Positions 32,943 to 42,559 of a stretch of DNA of 64,000 nt are shown here, piece after piece. Each line of letters opens with the position of its first letter. Positions within the stretch are counted from its first letter, which is position 1. The stretch is from Paenibacillus pedocola (GTDB lineage Bacteria; Bacillota; Bacilli; Paenibacillales; Paenibacillaceae). The notes under the pieces are model-generated. The model saw only the letters and a list, made by a program, of their open reading frames with translations. It made no database searches and was not told the origin of the DNA. The stretch lies in assembly GCF_031599675.1 (NCBI RefSeq), contig NZ_CP134223.1:6408394-6472393 (forward strand), in the 5' to 3' direction. Position numbers and translations under genes: made by a program.

Positions 32943-33596
32943 TTAATTCTGTACATTCTCATCTGCTCCAGGTGTAAGCATTTTCATCAGCATCTCATAT
33001 TCATCCTGATTCACGTATTTGGCAATGACTTCCTGTATTTCCTTCACTTCACTTTCTGTTAATCCGTCCTCCATCGCTGTAGAGATCTTTTGCATCTCCT
33101 CCTGTGGAAGCTTGGTCATCAGAATATTGAAAATGTTGGCCTTCTCCTCAGCCGGCAGGCTGTCCTTCAGCTCGCTCATCGCATCCGGTGTCATAACCAG
33201 CTGCTGATCCAGGCCTCCGTCACTCTGTTTGTCCGCATCTGCAGCTTCTCCCATAACGGCCAAGGCGTCTTCGGGGACCTTTTCCTCTACAGCCTTGTCA
33301 CTGTCATTAGCGGGTGTATTGCCGGTTTTCTCCTTGTCCGTCTGGGTTGCAGCAGGAACGGTGTCCTTCAGATCGTCCTTGATATCCGTAGCATCCGCCT
33401 TCGCCCCCATTCCCGTCAGACTTTTCACAAAGCCGCCGATTCCCGGTTCCGGTCCATCCAGTTTAATATCAAAGCTTGCCAGAACAGACTGAATGTACGT
33501 ATTGACTACATATGCGGTGGTCAATACGGACAGCGCGCTGGCCAGCACGACGATCAGGCATACGCCAATTGCACTTTTAACTATTTTCACCATCAT
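32943..33596 (-). CDS. Membrane-anchored acidic protein of unknown function
   Basis: 217 residues (ATG at 33596 or, better spaced from AGGAG, the next ATG at 33593). One N-terminal membrane helix at about 8-30 (GVCLIVVLASALSVLTTAYVV). A Pro/Ala/Asp/Lys-rich linker follows (about 65-135), then a helical acidic region rich in Met, Glu and Leu. No catalytic motif. It sits between purA and the M23 peptidase gene and has its own terminator. I do not recognise the family; a lineage-specific envelope protein is a fair guess. Confidence 0.65.
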   Translation of the reverse strand: MMVKIVKSAIGVCLIVVLASALSVLTTAYVVNTYIQSVLASFDIKLDGPEPGIGGFVKSLTGMGAKADATDIKDDLKDTVPAATQTDKEKTGNTPANDSDKAVEEKVPEDALAVMGEAADADKQSDGGLDQQLVMTPDAMSELKDSLPAEEKANIFNILMTKLPQEEMQKISTAMEDGLTESEVKEIQEVIAKYVNQDEYEMLMKMLTPGADENVQN

Positions 33597-33732
33597 CTCT
33601 CCTTGCCCTCTGTCTTATCCTATTTCCCGTAAGATCAGTCCTTTAGTGCTGTATTCTTCCAGTATTGACCAGATTAATCAGCGGGAAACCTGCAGCAGGC
33701 AAAGAGAGTACCGCCAGGGAATACACTGTGTA

Positions 33733-33761
33733 CAAAAAAAAGGGCCCCATCCGGGACCCTT
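33733..33761 (-). terminator. Terminator of purA
   Basis: AAGGGCCC (33740-33747) and GGGACCCTT (33753-33761) pair with one bulge, and on the minus strand eight T follow. Confidence 0.85.
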
Positions 33762-33773
33762 GTGATTTACAGC

Positions 33774-35060
33774 TTAGATATAGATAGGCAATACCTGATT
33801 CGTCTGCTCACGGTTACGTCCAACAGAGAAGATCGCAATCGGAATGCCTGTAAGCTCTGCTACACGTTCTACATAACGGCGTGTATTGGCCGGCAGATCG
33901 TCCAAAGTCTTGGCAGCGGTGATATCCTCATTCCAGCCTGGAAGCTCTTCATAGACCGCTTCACATTCAGCCAGCATTTTGAGACTGGCCGGATAGTGGG
34001 TAATTACCTCACCGCGGTATTTGTAGCCTGTGCAGATTTTGACCGTATCCAGGCCGCTGAGCACATCCAGTGAGTTGAGTGACAGGCCGGTAATTCCGCT
34101 GACACGGCGGGCATGACGCACAACTACACTGTCAAACCAGCCAACACGGCGGGCGCGTCCGGTTACAGTACCGTATTCATGGCCGGTCTCACGGATGTAA
34201 TCGCCGGTTGCATCGTTCAGCTCTGTAGGGAACGGGCCATCGCCGACACGGGTTGTGTAAGCTTTGGCAACGCCGATAACCTGTTTGATCTTCGATGGAC
34301 CCACACCGGAACCGATGCATACACCGCCGGCTGATGGATTCGAGGAAGTTACAAACGGATATGTTCCTTGGTCGATATCCAGCATTACACCTTGTGCACC
34401 TTCGAACAACACTCTGGAATCCGCGTCAATTGCATCATTGAGTACAACCGACGTATCGGTTACATAACCGCGGAGCACTTCTGCATATTCCAGATATTTC
34501 ACCAGGATCTCTTCCACATCAAGCGGCTCTGCACCGTATACCTGTGTGATAACCTGGTTCTTCTCTTCCATTAAGTGACGAAGTCTAAGCTCGAATTCCT
34601 CAGCGTCCATCAGATCGGCGATCCGGATACCGTTGCGGGCAGCTTTGTCCATATAAGCAGGGCCGATTCCCTTACGGGTCGTGCCAATTTTGTTCGGGCC
34701 TTTACGGTCTTCTTCAAGCGCATCCAGCAGCATATGATAAGGCATAATGACATGGGCACGATCACTGATCACCAGATTTTTAGTGTCGAAGCCGTTCTCA
34801 TGAATATAATTAATTTCTTGGATCAGGGCTTCGGGATTGATCACCATTCCGTTACCGATTACGCAAGTTTTCTCTTTATAAAATACACCAGATGGAATCA
34901 AGCTCAGCTTGAATTTCTTCCCGTCAATCAGAATCGTGTGACCGGCATTGTTACCCCCCTGATACCGGGCGACCACATCTGCGCTCTCCGCCAGAAAATC
35001 CGTGATCTTCCCTTTGCCTTCGTCTCCCCATTGTGTTCCCACGACGACTACCGTTGACAT
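33774..35060 (-). CDS. purA: Adenylosuccinate synthetase
   Basis: 428 residues from ATG 35060, seven bases from GGAGG; the ATG two codons upstream is almost on top of the RBS. Converts IMP, GTP and aspartate to adenylosuccinate, first step of AMP synthesis. GTQWGDEGKGKI is the P-loop; NNAGHTI, the GTTRKGIGPAYMDKAARNG-type IMP-binding region and the C-terminal GRNREQTNQV complete the signature. A 17-base palindrome GGTGCTA-gct-TAGCACC lies just upstream (35076-35092) in the leader. Full family length. Confidence 0.95.
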   Translation of the reverse strand: MSTVVVVGTQWGDEGKGKITDFLAESADVVARYQGGNNAGHTILIDGKKFKLSLIPSGVFYKEKTCVIGNGMVINPEALIQEINYIHENGFDTKNLVISDRAHVIMPYHMLLDALEEDRKGPNKIGTTRKGIGPAYMDKAARNGIRIADLMDAEEFELRLRHLMEEKNQVITQVYGAEPLDVEEILVKYLEYAEVLRGYVTDTSVVLNDAIDADSRVLFEGAQGVMLDIDQGTYPFVTSSNPSAGGVCIGSGVGPSKIKQVIGVAKAYTTRVGDGPFPTELNDATGDYIRETGHEYGTVTGRARRVGWFDSVVVRHARRVSGITGLSLNSLDVLSGLDTVKICTGYKYRGEVITHYPASLKMLAECEAVYEELPGWNEDITAAKTLDDLPANTRRYVERVAELTGIPIAIFSVGRNREQTNQVLPIYI

Positions 35061-35214
35061 GTTCATTCCTCCGTAGGTGCTAGCTTAGCACCATTATTTA
35101 TAATAATATGGGCTCTGTACAGCGTTCTTATGTACGCAGCCCTCCGGACGCTATGCGGTTTAACCCGCTAAAGCACAATAACCAGTGTAACAGCGGTACT
35201 TTTTAAAGTCAAAT

Positions 35215-35253
35215 AAAAACGAACGATCACACAAGGAAATGTGCAATCGTTCG
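35215..35253 (-). terminator. Terminator of dnaB
   Basis: CGAACGAT (35220-35227) and ATCGTTCG (35246-35253) with an inner CACA/TGTG pairing and five T on the minus strand. Confidence 0.9.
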
Positions 35254-35272
35254 GATATTGTGCATAAATCGC

Positions 35273-36634
35273 CTAACCTGCAAATGGTTCAGCATGCGCC
35301 CGCTCGTAGTTGACGAACTTGTTAAAGTTCTTCAAGAAGACAAGCTCTACAGTCCCTACTGGACCATTACGTTGTTTGGCAATAATTATTTCAATAATGT
35401 TCTTCTTTTCCGTGTCCTGATTATAGTAATCATCACGGTACAGGAAGGCTACGATATCAGCATCCTGCTCGATGGAACCCGATTCACGAAGGTCACTCAT
35501 CATCGGTCGTTTATCCTGACGCTGCTCTACACCACGGCTAAGCTGGGACAGGGCAATGACCGGCACATCCAATTCGCGGGCAATCTGCTTCAGTGTACGC
35601 GAGATCTCCGATACTTCCTGCTGGCGGTTCTCCCCGCCCTTGCCGCGTCCCTGAATCAGCTGCAAGTAGTCGATGACGATCATGCCAAGGCCCTTTTCCT
35701 TCTTAAGCCTGCGGCATTTGGCGCGGATATCCGTAACTGTAACCCCGGGCGTATCATCAATATAGATTTCCGCTTCCGACAGAGACTGAATTCCCATTGT
35801 CAGCTTGGACCAGTCGTCATCGCTCTTGAATTCACCGGTACGCATAATATTGGCATCCAGATTGGCTTCGGCGCAAATCATACGCTGTACCAGCTGCGGG
35901 GCCGACATTTCCAGACTGAAGATGGCAACCGTCTCTTTGGCGCGGACCGCCACATTCTGGGCAATATTCAGTGCAAATGCCGTCTTCCCTACAGAAGGAC
36001 GGGCAGCCACAATGATCAAGTCATTGCGCTGGAAGCCGTTAGTCATATGGTCGAGATCGACGAATCCCGTAGGAATCCCTGATGTGCCGCCTTTGTTCTG
36101 ATGGAGCAGCTCTACGCGGTCAAATACCTGCATGAGTACATCGCGAATAGCAATAAATCCGCTTCCGCTGCGGCGGTTAGAGATTTCTAAGATCCGCCGC
36201 TCCGCATCGCTTAGCATGATGCCTACATCTTCACCGCCGGTATAACCTTCGCTGACAATTTGCGTCGCTGTGCGGATCAGCCGCCGCAGCATCGCCTTTT
36301 CCTCAATAATTTGAGCGTAATAGTCCACGTTGGCCGCAGTCGGCACTGCATGCGCCAGCTTAGCCAAATAGCTGACACCGCCGATATCCTCAAGCTCTCC
36401 CCTGTCCTGAAGCCGGGACGTCAGGGTAATCAGGTCAATCGGCTGGCTCTCTTCTCCGAGCTGCACCATCGCCTCAAAAATCATCTGATGCGGTTTATCG
36501 TAGAAGTCTTCGGTATTCACCCGCTCCATCGCGGTAATCAGCGCTTCATCATGCAGCAGAACAGCACCTAGAACGGCCTGCTCCGCCTCCAGATTCTGCG
36601 GGGGAACCCGATCGAAAAAGAGATCTCCACCCAT
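35273..36634 (-). CDS. dnaB: Replicative DNA helicase DnaB (DnaC of B. subtilis)
   Basis: 453 residues, ATG at 36634 with GGAGGAGTAAC. The N-terminal primase-interacting domain (about 8-110, PPQNLEAEQAVLGAVLL) is followed by the RecA-like motor with Walker A ARPSVGKTAFALNIA (about 210), Walker B MIVIDYLQLI and the arginine-finger region. The hexamer unwinds DNA at the fork. Starts one base after rplI ends, so rplI-dnaB are on one transcript that ends at 35215. Confidence 0.95.
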   Translation of the reverse strand: MGGDLFFDRVPPQNLEAEQAVLGAVLLHDEALITAMERVNTEDFYDKPHQMIFEAMVQLGEESQPIDLITLTSRLQDRGELEDIGGVSYLAKLAHAVPTAANVDYYAQIIEEKAMLRRLIRTATQIVSEGYTGGEDVGIMLSDAERRILEISNRRSGSGFIAIRDVLMQVFDRVELLHQNKGGTSGIPTGFVDLDHMTNGFQRNDLIIVAARPSVGKTAFALNIAQNVAVRAKETVAIFSLEMSAPQLVQRMICAEANLDANIMRTGEFKSDDDWSKLTMGIQSLSEAEIYIDDTPGVTVTDIRAKCRRLKKEKGLGMIVIDYLQLIQGRGKGGENRQQEVSEISRTLKQIARELDVPVIALSQLSRGVEQRQDKRPMMSDLRESGSIEQDADIVAFLYRDDYYNQDTEKKNIIEIIIAKQRNGPVGTVELVFLKNFNKFVNYERAHAEPFAG

Positions 36635-36635
36635 G

Positions 36636-37082
36636 TTACTCCTCCGTTACCTGAACCGTGAGGTTAGCCTTTACTTCAGTATGCAGCTTCACTTGAACCT
36701 GGAACGTACCCACATGGCGGATCGGGTCGCTCAGCTCAATTTTGCGCTTGTCAATAACGATGCCTTGGGCTGCAGCCAGGGTTTCGGCAATCTGCTTGCT
36801 GGTGATTGCACCGAACAGACGGCCGCCCTCACCCGATTTCGCTTTTAGCGTCAGTGTCAGTTCGTCCAGCTTCTTGCCGAGCTGCTGTGCTTCCGCCTTC
36901 TCCTGATCCTTGCGGCGCTGTTCAGCAGCGGCCTGGTTTTCCAGTGTTTTTACATTGCCTTCTGTAGCTGGACGAACCAGCCCGCGCGGCAGCAGGAAGT
37001 TGGCTGCATACCCTTCCGATACCTCTTTAACCTGCCCCTTCTTACCTTGTCCCTTAACATCTTTTATGAAAATGACCTTCAT
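36636..37082 (-). CDS. rplI: 50S ribosomal protein L9
   Basis: 148 residues, ATG at 37082 overlapping the gdpP stop in ATGA. N-terminal MKVIFIKDVKGQGKKGQVKE and GYAANFLLPRGLVRPAT are the L9 signature, then a long charged connecting helix (about 42-75) and the C-terminal domain with GRLFGAITSKQIAETL. Binds 23S rRNA near the L1 stalk. Confidence 0.96.
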   Translation of the reverse strand: MKVIFIKDVKGQGKKGQVKEVSEGYAANFLLPRGLVRPATEGNVKTLENQAAAEQRRKDQEKAEAQQLGKKLDELTLTLKAKSGEGGRLFGAITSKQIAETLAAAQGIVIDKRKIELSDPIRHVGTFQVQVKLHTEVKANLTVQVTEE

Positions 37083-39088
37083 TCGAACAGCCCCTCTTTC
37101 GATTCAATTTCAGCCAGCACTTCCAGCAGTCTGGCCTCTGCTTCCTTACTTGTTCCTTCAAGCTGTACCGCAGCGTTGGACAAATGCCCGCCGCCGCCCA
37201 GCTTCTCCATCACTACCTGAACATTCATCCGCCCGAGTGATCGGGCGCTGATGCCGATCAGGCCGTCAGGCCGCTCACTGATGACAAAAGATGCCACCAC
37301 GTTAGTCATCCCAAGCAGCGTATCGGCGGTCTGGGCGATAAGCAGCTGCGGGATTTTCATTCCCGGTGCGGTTACAACCAGCGCTATATGATCATACACC
37401 ATTCGCGCATGCTTGATAATTTCGGCTTTGGAGATATACTCCTGCAAATCCTCCTTCAGCATCCGCTGGATAAGGATTGTATCCGCCCCGATCCGCCGCA
37501 GGAAACCTGCTGCTTCAAAGGTGCGGGACCCGGTATGGAGGGCAAAATGCTTCGTGTCAACCGTAATCCCGGCGAGCAGCATGGTTGCCTCCAGCGGACT
37601 AAGCTTGATCTTATCGTGGATATACTGCAGCAGCTCTGTCACAAGCTCACAGGTTGAGGATGCATACGGCTCAAGATATACCAGCACCGCTTCGTTGATG
37701 AATTCCTCACCCCGCCGGTGATGGTCTACGACCACAATCCGGCTGGCATATTGCACGAGACGCGGCTCCATCGTCATAGAAGCCTTATGGGTATCCACTA
37801 CGATCAGTAGGGTATGCTCGGTCATGACCTGCAGCGCCTGCTCTGTAGTGATAAAGGTCTTGTACAGATCCTCGTCCCGCTTGATCTGCTCCATCATTCG
37901 GGTAATGGAGGGATTAGGGGTCTCCATTACAATGCTGGCTTCTACGTTGTACATCTGGGCAGCCTTGAGCAGGCCAATCGCTGCCCCTACGGCATCGATA
38001 TCAGGGTTACGGTGCCCCATAATCAGCACCTTATCGCTCTCCTGCATCAGATCGCGCAGGGCATGGGCAATAACCCGCGCCCGGACTCTCGTCCGCTTCT
38101 CGGCAGCATTGCTCTTGCCGCCGTAGAAGGACAGGCGCTGGCCCGCCTTCACGGCTGCCTGGTCTCCGCCGCGTCCCAGCGCCATGTCCAGACTGGATTG
38201 CGCCAGCGCTCCCAGCTCGCTGGCAGACTCCGCACCATACGCGAGGCCGATGCTCAGCGTCATCGGCACCTTAAGGTCGGCCGTCATTTCGCGCACCTCA
38301 TCGAGGATGACAAACCGGCTCTCCTCCAGTGCCTGCAGGCTGCGGTGATTAAGCAGCATCAGGTAACGTTCGGAAGACAGCCGCCGCAGATACACCTCGA
38401 ACTGTTTGCTCCACTCGGTAATCTCACTGGCCACCTTGGCGATCAGCGAGGTACGCTGCTGGTCATCCATGCCCTGAGCCGCTTCATCGAGATTGTCCAT
38501 CATTACAATGCCGATAGCCAGCTTCTCTTCTTCATAGCGATCACGCAGCACTACAAGCTCAGTAATGTCATATAGATACAGCATACGTTCACTAGGAATA
38601 ATCACTGCCTGGTAATACCGGTCGTCAACAGTGATCTCCTGTCTGACATCCTTAAGTGTGCCGATATCCTTGGCGATTTCCCGCTTGACTGGGCCACTGC
38701 CCGTCAGAGCAGGCACTACATCAGGCAGTAATTCCTGCAGCTCTTCGCCTACCAGCGATTTGCGGCTAAATATATCACTGGCATTGCGGTTGTTCCACTC
38801 CACGGTGCGGTCCTCGCTGTAGAGGATGATTCCAAGGGGGAGCATACTGACCGCTTCACCTTCGACCCGCTTGATACGAAAAGACAGGCCGTTAATATAT
38901 TCCACCAGATTGCGCCGGAACGCCAGCTCCGCCTGCAGCATCGAGAAGCACAGGGTGCCGGCCAGAAACAAACTGGTCACACCCAGAACCCAGTTGTAGA
39001 TACTGACGATGATAATAAGGACCAGCAGCAGCATGAACGCCCAGACGGTATGATAGCCGTGCCAGCGTCTTTGCAGAAATTTAGGCAT
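37079..39088 (-). CDS. gdpP: Cyclic-di-AMP phosphodiesterase GdpP (YybT)
   Basis: 669 residues, ATG at 39088. Two N-terminal transmembrane helices (about 14-54), a PAS-like heme-binding domain (about 70-155), a degenerate GGDEF domain (about 170-310) and a DHH-DHHA1 module. Catalytic motifs: HRNPDIDAVGAA, VVDTHKASM, VVDHHRRGEE, and GGGGHLSNAA near the C terminus. It hydrolyses c-di-AMP and thereby affects wall stress and potassium homeostasis. Cluster yybS-gdpP-rplI-dnaB is the usual Bacillales order. Confidence 0.94.
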   Translation of the reverse strand: MPKFLQRRWHGYHTVWAFMLLLVLIIIVSIYNWVLGVTSLFLAGTLCFSMLQAELAFRRNLVEYINGLSFRIKRVEGEAVSMLPLGIILYSEDRTVEWNNRNASDIFSRKSLVGEELQELLPDVVPALTGSGPVKREIAKDIGTLKDVRQEITVDDRYYQAVIIPSERMLYLYDITELVVLRDRYEEEKLAIGIVMMDNLDEAAQGMDDQQRTSLIAKVASEITEWSKQFEVYLRRLSSERYLMLLNHRSLQALEESRFVILDEVREMTADLKVPMTLSIGLAYGAESASELGALAQSSLDMALGRGGDQAAVKAGQRLSFYGGKSNAAEKRTRVRARVIAHALRDLMQESDKVLIMGHRNPDIDAVGAAIGLLKAAQMYNVEASIVMETPNPSITRMMEQIKRDEDLYKTFITTEQALQVMTEHTLLIVVDTHKASMTMEPRLVQYASRIVVVDHHRRGEEFINEAVLVYLEPYASSTCELVTELLQYIHDKIKLSPLEATMLLAGITVDTKHFALHTGSRTFEAAGFLRRIGADTILIQRMLKEDLQEYISKAEIIKHARMVYDHIALVVTAPGMKIPQLLIAQTADTLLGMTNVVASFVISERPDGLIGISARSLGRMNVQVVMEKLGGGGHLSNAAVQLEGTSKEAEARLLEVLAEIESKEGLFE

Positions 39089-39099
39089 GACCTCTCACC

Positions 39100-40017
39100 C
39101 TATCGTTTCGATTTCTTCACAAGCTCCCGCAGCGGGAACGCAATATCGATAATACCGATAATCCAAAGCCCCGGCAGCCAGACAACGAGCAGTGACAGTA
39201 ATATTGCCACAATTTTGCTCCACTTGCGCTCATGGACCAGGAAGAATACGAACCCGATGGTCTGAATCTTAAATACAATTTGGAGTAATGGCAGCAGATT
39301 GGCGGAGATCATCAGCATAAAGCTGCTATCCGAATTGCCAGAGAACAAGCTAATTACAACGCCCAGCAGATAGTACCAGATAAAAGATCTTGAAAGTCTC
39401 CATTCGCGCGCAGGCTTCAGCTTCGGAACCGCATAACCCATACTGTTAAGGATAGGGCGAACAATGGAGTGGGTGATTACAGCCATCATAAAGGAGCTTA
39501 GAATCAGTGTCATTGGAATGACCTGTATCGTCATATGACTGATTGTGTTTACATCCTCAGATGTAAGGTTGAACTCACTGATCATCGGATTGCCTGTACC
39601 CAGATCGGAGAGCGGAGACATTACCATTTGCATCATATCATTCACGTAAGTGGAAAGATCAAAATTGAACAGCGCTGTACCAATCACCAGCAGCAGCAGA
39701 AACTCACCCAGAATGGTAACGGTTCCTGCCATGATGGTGGACAATGCCGAGGAGCGTCTCTTATACCAGCGTCCCATAACTAAAGCCGGGATCAGGAAAT
39801 ACAGTGCTAACAATACGTAGACAGGTGTAATCAGGCCTACAATCAGCAGGATCGGCAATAGATGCACAATAAACTGTTTTGTACTCAGGGTAGTGAACAA
39901 CACTACGGCCGGAATAGTTAAGAAAAGTGTAGTAATGATGAGCAGCGGGGTTGATAGAGATAGCAGCAGCAGCAAGTAGGCGATGCTCCATGCCACAGAT
40001 GTCCAGCGAAATTTCAA
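39100..40017 (-). CDS. yybS: DUF2232 membrane protein YybS
   Basis: 305 residues. The start is TTG at 40017, with GAGGTG eight bases upstream; a competing GTG frame is out of register with the membrane helices. About eight hydrophobic segments can be counted, with a helix-rich core and a basic C terminus (LVKKSKR). The DUF2232 family is part of the S component/ECF-like and YybS group; substrate unknown. Ends 11 bases before gdpP. Confidence 0.85.
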   Translation of the reverse strand: MKFRWTSVAWSIAYLLLLLSLSTPLLIITTLFLTIPAVVLFTTLSTKQFIVHLLPILLIVGLITPVYVLLALYFLIPALVMGRWYKRRSSALSTIMAGTVTILGEFLLLLVIGTALFNFDLSTYVNDMMQMVMSPLSDLGTGNPMISEFNLTSEDVNTISHMTIQVIPMTLILSSFMMAVITHSIVRPILNSMGYAVPKLKPAREWRLSRSFIWYYLLGVVISLFSGNSDSSFMLMISANLLPLLQIVFKIQTIGFVFFLVHERKWSKIVAILLSLLVVWLPGLWIIGIIDIAFPLRELVKKSKR

Positions 40018-40023
40018 CAGTTT

Positions 40024-40335
40024 TCACCTCTTACGCATATGTTCTTCTAACGCAGATATATCCTGGTACCATTCTTCAAGCTGATGCCCTTCCTGCCTGT
40101 GCTTTCTTAGCTTCTCCAGCAATAAATCATCCAGTTCGCGGTAAGGAATGCCAAGTCTGCGGCCCAGGATATAAGAGCTCATAATCAGACTCGCCAGACT
40201 GTCGCCTACACGGGCGGTACTGCCTTCCCAAAGTGCTTTAAATAACCGTGAGACTTGATCGATTACTTCGGTCTTTAACCACTCAATAACCTTGGCGCGT
40301 TTGGCCACATCCAGATCCTTCGGCACATTGGGCAC
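40024..40335 (-). CDS. MazG-like protein
   Basis: 103 residues, GTG at 40335 nine bases from GGAGG. Helical protein with KVIEWLKTEVIDQVSRLFKA then LASLIMSSYILGRRLGI and YRELDDLLLEKLRKH; this is the small MazG-like family of Bacilli, related to all-alpha NTP pyrophosphatases. The EExxD metal-binding motif of true MazG is not obvious, so activity is uncertain. Directly upstream of yybS with six bases between. Confidence 0.75.
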   Translation of the reverse strand: MPNVPKDLDVAKRAKVIEWLKTEVIDQVSRLFKALWEGSTARVGDSLASLIMSSYILGRRLGIPYRELDDLLLEKLRKHRQEGHQLEEWYQDISALEEHMRKR

Positions 40336-40440
40336 GTCTCTCTACCTCCGGCAAAAAGCATTATTCTCCATTATAGCATAAATATTTCCCAGTCACACGG
40401 GAGGGTCCGGCCGCCTTAAAACTGCAAAATCATGCCTTTC

Positions 40441-40481
40441 AAAAAAGGCCCGTATTCCGTTATCGCCGGAAATACAGGCCC
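40441..40481 (-). terminator. Terminator of the CBS-domain gene
   Basis: GGCCCGTATTCCG and CGGAAATACAGGCC pair with one bulge; on the minus strand TTTTTT follows (40441-40446). Confidence 0.85.
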
Positions 40482-40513
40482 TAAAGTTCATCTGCTTCTG
40501 CCGTGATGATAGG

Positions 40514-40939
40514 TTATAAAGATTCCTGCGATTGCCGGGAGACGACCTTCTCACAATATTCAATGATTTGACTCCGGCGGACAATACCGATGAACCGGTT
40601 CATGTCATCAACCACCGGCACAAAGTTCTGCACTTTAGCCAGGTTGATCAGATCTTCCATATCAGCATCGATCGAGACCGGCAGATTATTCATCCGCAGC
40701 GGTACATCCTTCAGCAAATATTTTGAAGCATTCTCAAAGGTAACCGTCCCGCCCGAATCCTTCATATACCAGAGCAGATCCCCTTCTGTCACCGTGCCGG
40801 CATATTCTCCGTTGCGGTTCAGAATCGGTACAGCGGTATAGCGGTGAAACTCCATCCGTTCCAAGGTCTGGCGCAGTGTTGAATCCAAGGTAACACAGGC
40901 CACTTCTTGTTTAGGAAGTAAAAAAAACGCAATATTCAT
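40514..40939 (-). CDS. Two-CBS-domain protein, possible c-di-AMP or adenosine-ligand sensor
   Basis: 141 residues, ATG at 40939 with GGAGGATCAAGAG. Two CBS motifs: about residues 14-65 (LDSTLRQTLERMEFHRYTAV, PILNRNGEYAGTVTEGDLL) and about 80-135 (FVPVVDDMNRFIGIVRRSQI). Length and layout resemble DarB/CbpB, the stand-alone CBS protein that binds c-di-AMP in Bacillus; closeness to gdpP is suggestive but not proof, as other CBS pairs bind AMP or ATP. Confidence 0.75.
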   Translation of the reverse strand: MNIAFFLLPKQEVACVTLDSTLRQTLERMEFHRYTAVPILNRNGEYAGTVTEGDLLWYMKDSGGTVTFENASKYLLKDVPLRMNNLPVSIDADMEDLINLAKVQNFVPVVDDMNRFIGIVRRSQIIEYCEKVVSRQSQESL

Positions 40940-41053
40940 CTCTTGATCCTCCTCAAAGAGTTCCGAAGGAATTAACCCTGCTATTTAGGGCACCCGTAGT
41001 AATACGCCTTACCCAGCAATTAGTTCCACTCCATTATACCATGAAGACAGGAA

Positions 41054-41086
41054 GCAGCAGCCACTAACATTACACATGGCTGCTGC
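41054..41086 (-). terminator. Hairpin after the LCP gene
   Basis: GCAGCAGCCA (41054-41063) and TGGCTGCTGC (41077-41086), perfect ten-base arms; only short T runs follow, so a weak terminator. Confidence 0.55.
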
Positions 41087-41119
41087 ATTCTTACTCTTAT
41101 GGTATTTGCTACGGGTTGA

Positions 41120-42157
41120 TTACTGTGCTGCTGCTGTAGCCGAAGGCTCCAGTGCATTTTCAGCCTTGCCCGGCTCGATCAGCTGGCTTACCGGAGTGCC
41201 GGCATTCATCCAGTTGTCGATCATCGTTCTGGCTTCGCTCAAATCCTCTTCATCGACGATATCATAATACACGCCGTCAATCTTCTTGCCTTCACCCATG
41301 ACAGTAAAGCTGGAAATATCCATATCCTTGCCGCCCATGAACTTTTTGGCGAGACTAATAATGGTGGAAGGCTGCAGATCTGTCTTGAAGTTTTCGCCCA
41401 TAATATCGAGCAGTTCAGGGATTTTGCCGATTTGGCTGATTGATAACATTTTATTCGCAACTACATCAATAAAGACCTGCTGGCGTTTCGTCCGGTTAAA
41501 ATCGCTGTCTTCACGGTAGCGGGTATAATTAAGGGCTTCTTCGCCGTTATAGTTCGATTTGCCGCCTTCGATGGTGAATTTCTCATGATCGGCACCTTTG
41601 TTCACAATATCCTTTTTGATGGGCAGCGGAACACCGCCGATGGCATCGACCGCATCCTTAAGTCCCTGGAAATTGATCGTTGCATAATATTGAATGTCAT
41701 GGCCGAGCAGTGCTTCCAGTGTATCTTTTGCCATCTGCTGACCGCCGAAAGCATACGCATGGGTGATTTTATCCTTTTTGTTGTCCTTGTGCCCGATGAT
41801 TTCCGTATACGTATCGCGGGGGATAGAGATCAGCAGAATTTTGTAATCCTCCGGACGGATAACGGCATAGATCATCGTATCCGAACGTGCTGTCTCATTC
41901 GCCCGCTGATCTGTTCCCAGCAGCATTAAAGAGAACGGATCGCTTTTGTAGACAACGGGTTCCGCTTGTACAGTGGACGTGCTGTCCTTAACCAGCGGCT
42001 CATACGACTCTTCTGCCAGTTTGGACTCCACCCGGTCGGCCAGGAAAAGATCAAAGGCCAGTACAGAAAGCGGCTTTTGAAACAAAAAACCTCCGGCGAG
42101 AATGACTACAACGGCTATAAGGGCTATATACCTTTTTTTAAACTTATTTTTTTTCAT
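41120..42157 (-). CDS. LytR-CpsA-Psr (LCP) family wall-polymer ligase
   Basis: 345 residues from ATG 42157; AAGGA nine bases upstream. One N-terminal membrane helix (about 10-30). The LCP domain shows LLGTDQRANETARSDTMI (about 80-97), LLISIPRDTYTEI with the catalytic-pocket Arg, VDAIGGVPL and YTRYREDSDFNRTKRQQ. These enzymes attach teichoic-acid-type polymers to peptidoglycan outside the membrane. Monocistronic. Confidence 0.92.
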   Translation of the reverse strand: MKKNKFKKRYIALIAVVVILAGGFLFQKPLSVLAFDLFLADRVESKLAEESYEPLVKDSTSTVQAEPVVYKSDPFSLMLLGTDQRANETARSDTMIYAVIRPEDYKILLISIPRDTYTEIIGHKDNKKDKITHAYAFGGQQMAKDTLEALLGHDIQYYATINFQGLKDAVDAIGGVPLPIKKDIVNKGADHEKFTIEGGKSNYNGEEALNYTRYREDSDFNRTKRQQVFIDVVANKMLSISQIGKIPELLDIMGENFKTDLQPSTIISLAKKFMGGKDMDISSFTVMGEGKKIDGVYYDIVDEEDLSEARTMIDNWMNAGTPVSQLIEPGKAENALEPSATAAAQ

Positions 42158-42492
42158 TAATGGGTTCCTTCTTTGTGTTGGAATATACAGAATAAACAAA
42201 TGATTGCTTGCGATCTATTTACAATGCTTGCCCGTCGCTTACCAGGCACTCATGTCTGAATTTCTCTAGGCCGTCTTACTTGCCCTATTCGGTCTTATTG
42301 TCCCCCCTTTCAGGAATTAGGGTCGTTCTAATTGTAGAATAAACCTGGAAAACTGCTTTGACACAAACAATATTTCTATTGTAATCACTTGTGCCTTAAA
42401 AAGAAATAACAAAAAACGACATTAATAGTACGTTAGCTGCTGGTAATTACTTAAGTATATGACGCTCAAAATTACGATTTGTTTTATTCCGG

Positions 42493-42552
42493 CAAAAAAA
42501 AACAGAACCGGCAGGCCCGATTCGTATACGTCACGGGGGCCTTGCGGTTCTG
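42493..42552 (-). terminator. Strong terminator of the peptide-binding-protein gene
   Basis: CAGAACCG (42503-42510) with CGGTTCTG (42545-42552) and an inner GGCCC/GGGCC; nine T follow on the minus strand. The rest of the 402-base gap 42158-42559 is the LCP upstream region, AT-rich, with TTGACA at about 42359 on the + strand but no gene for it to serve. Confidence 0.9.
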
Positions 42553-42559
42553 TTGCTGT

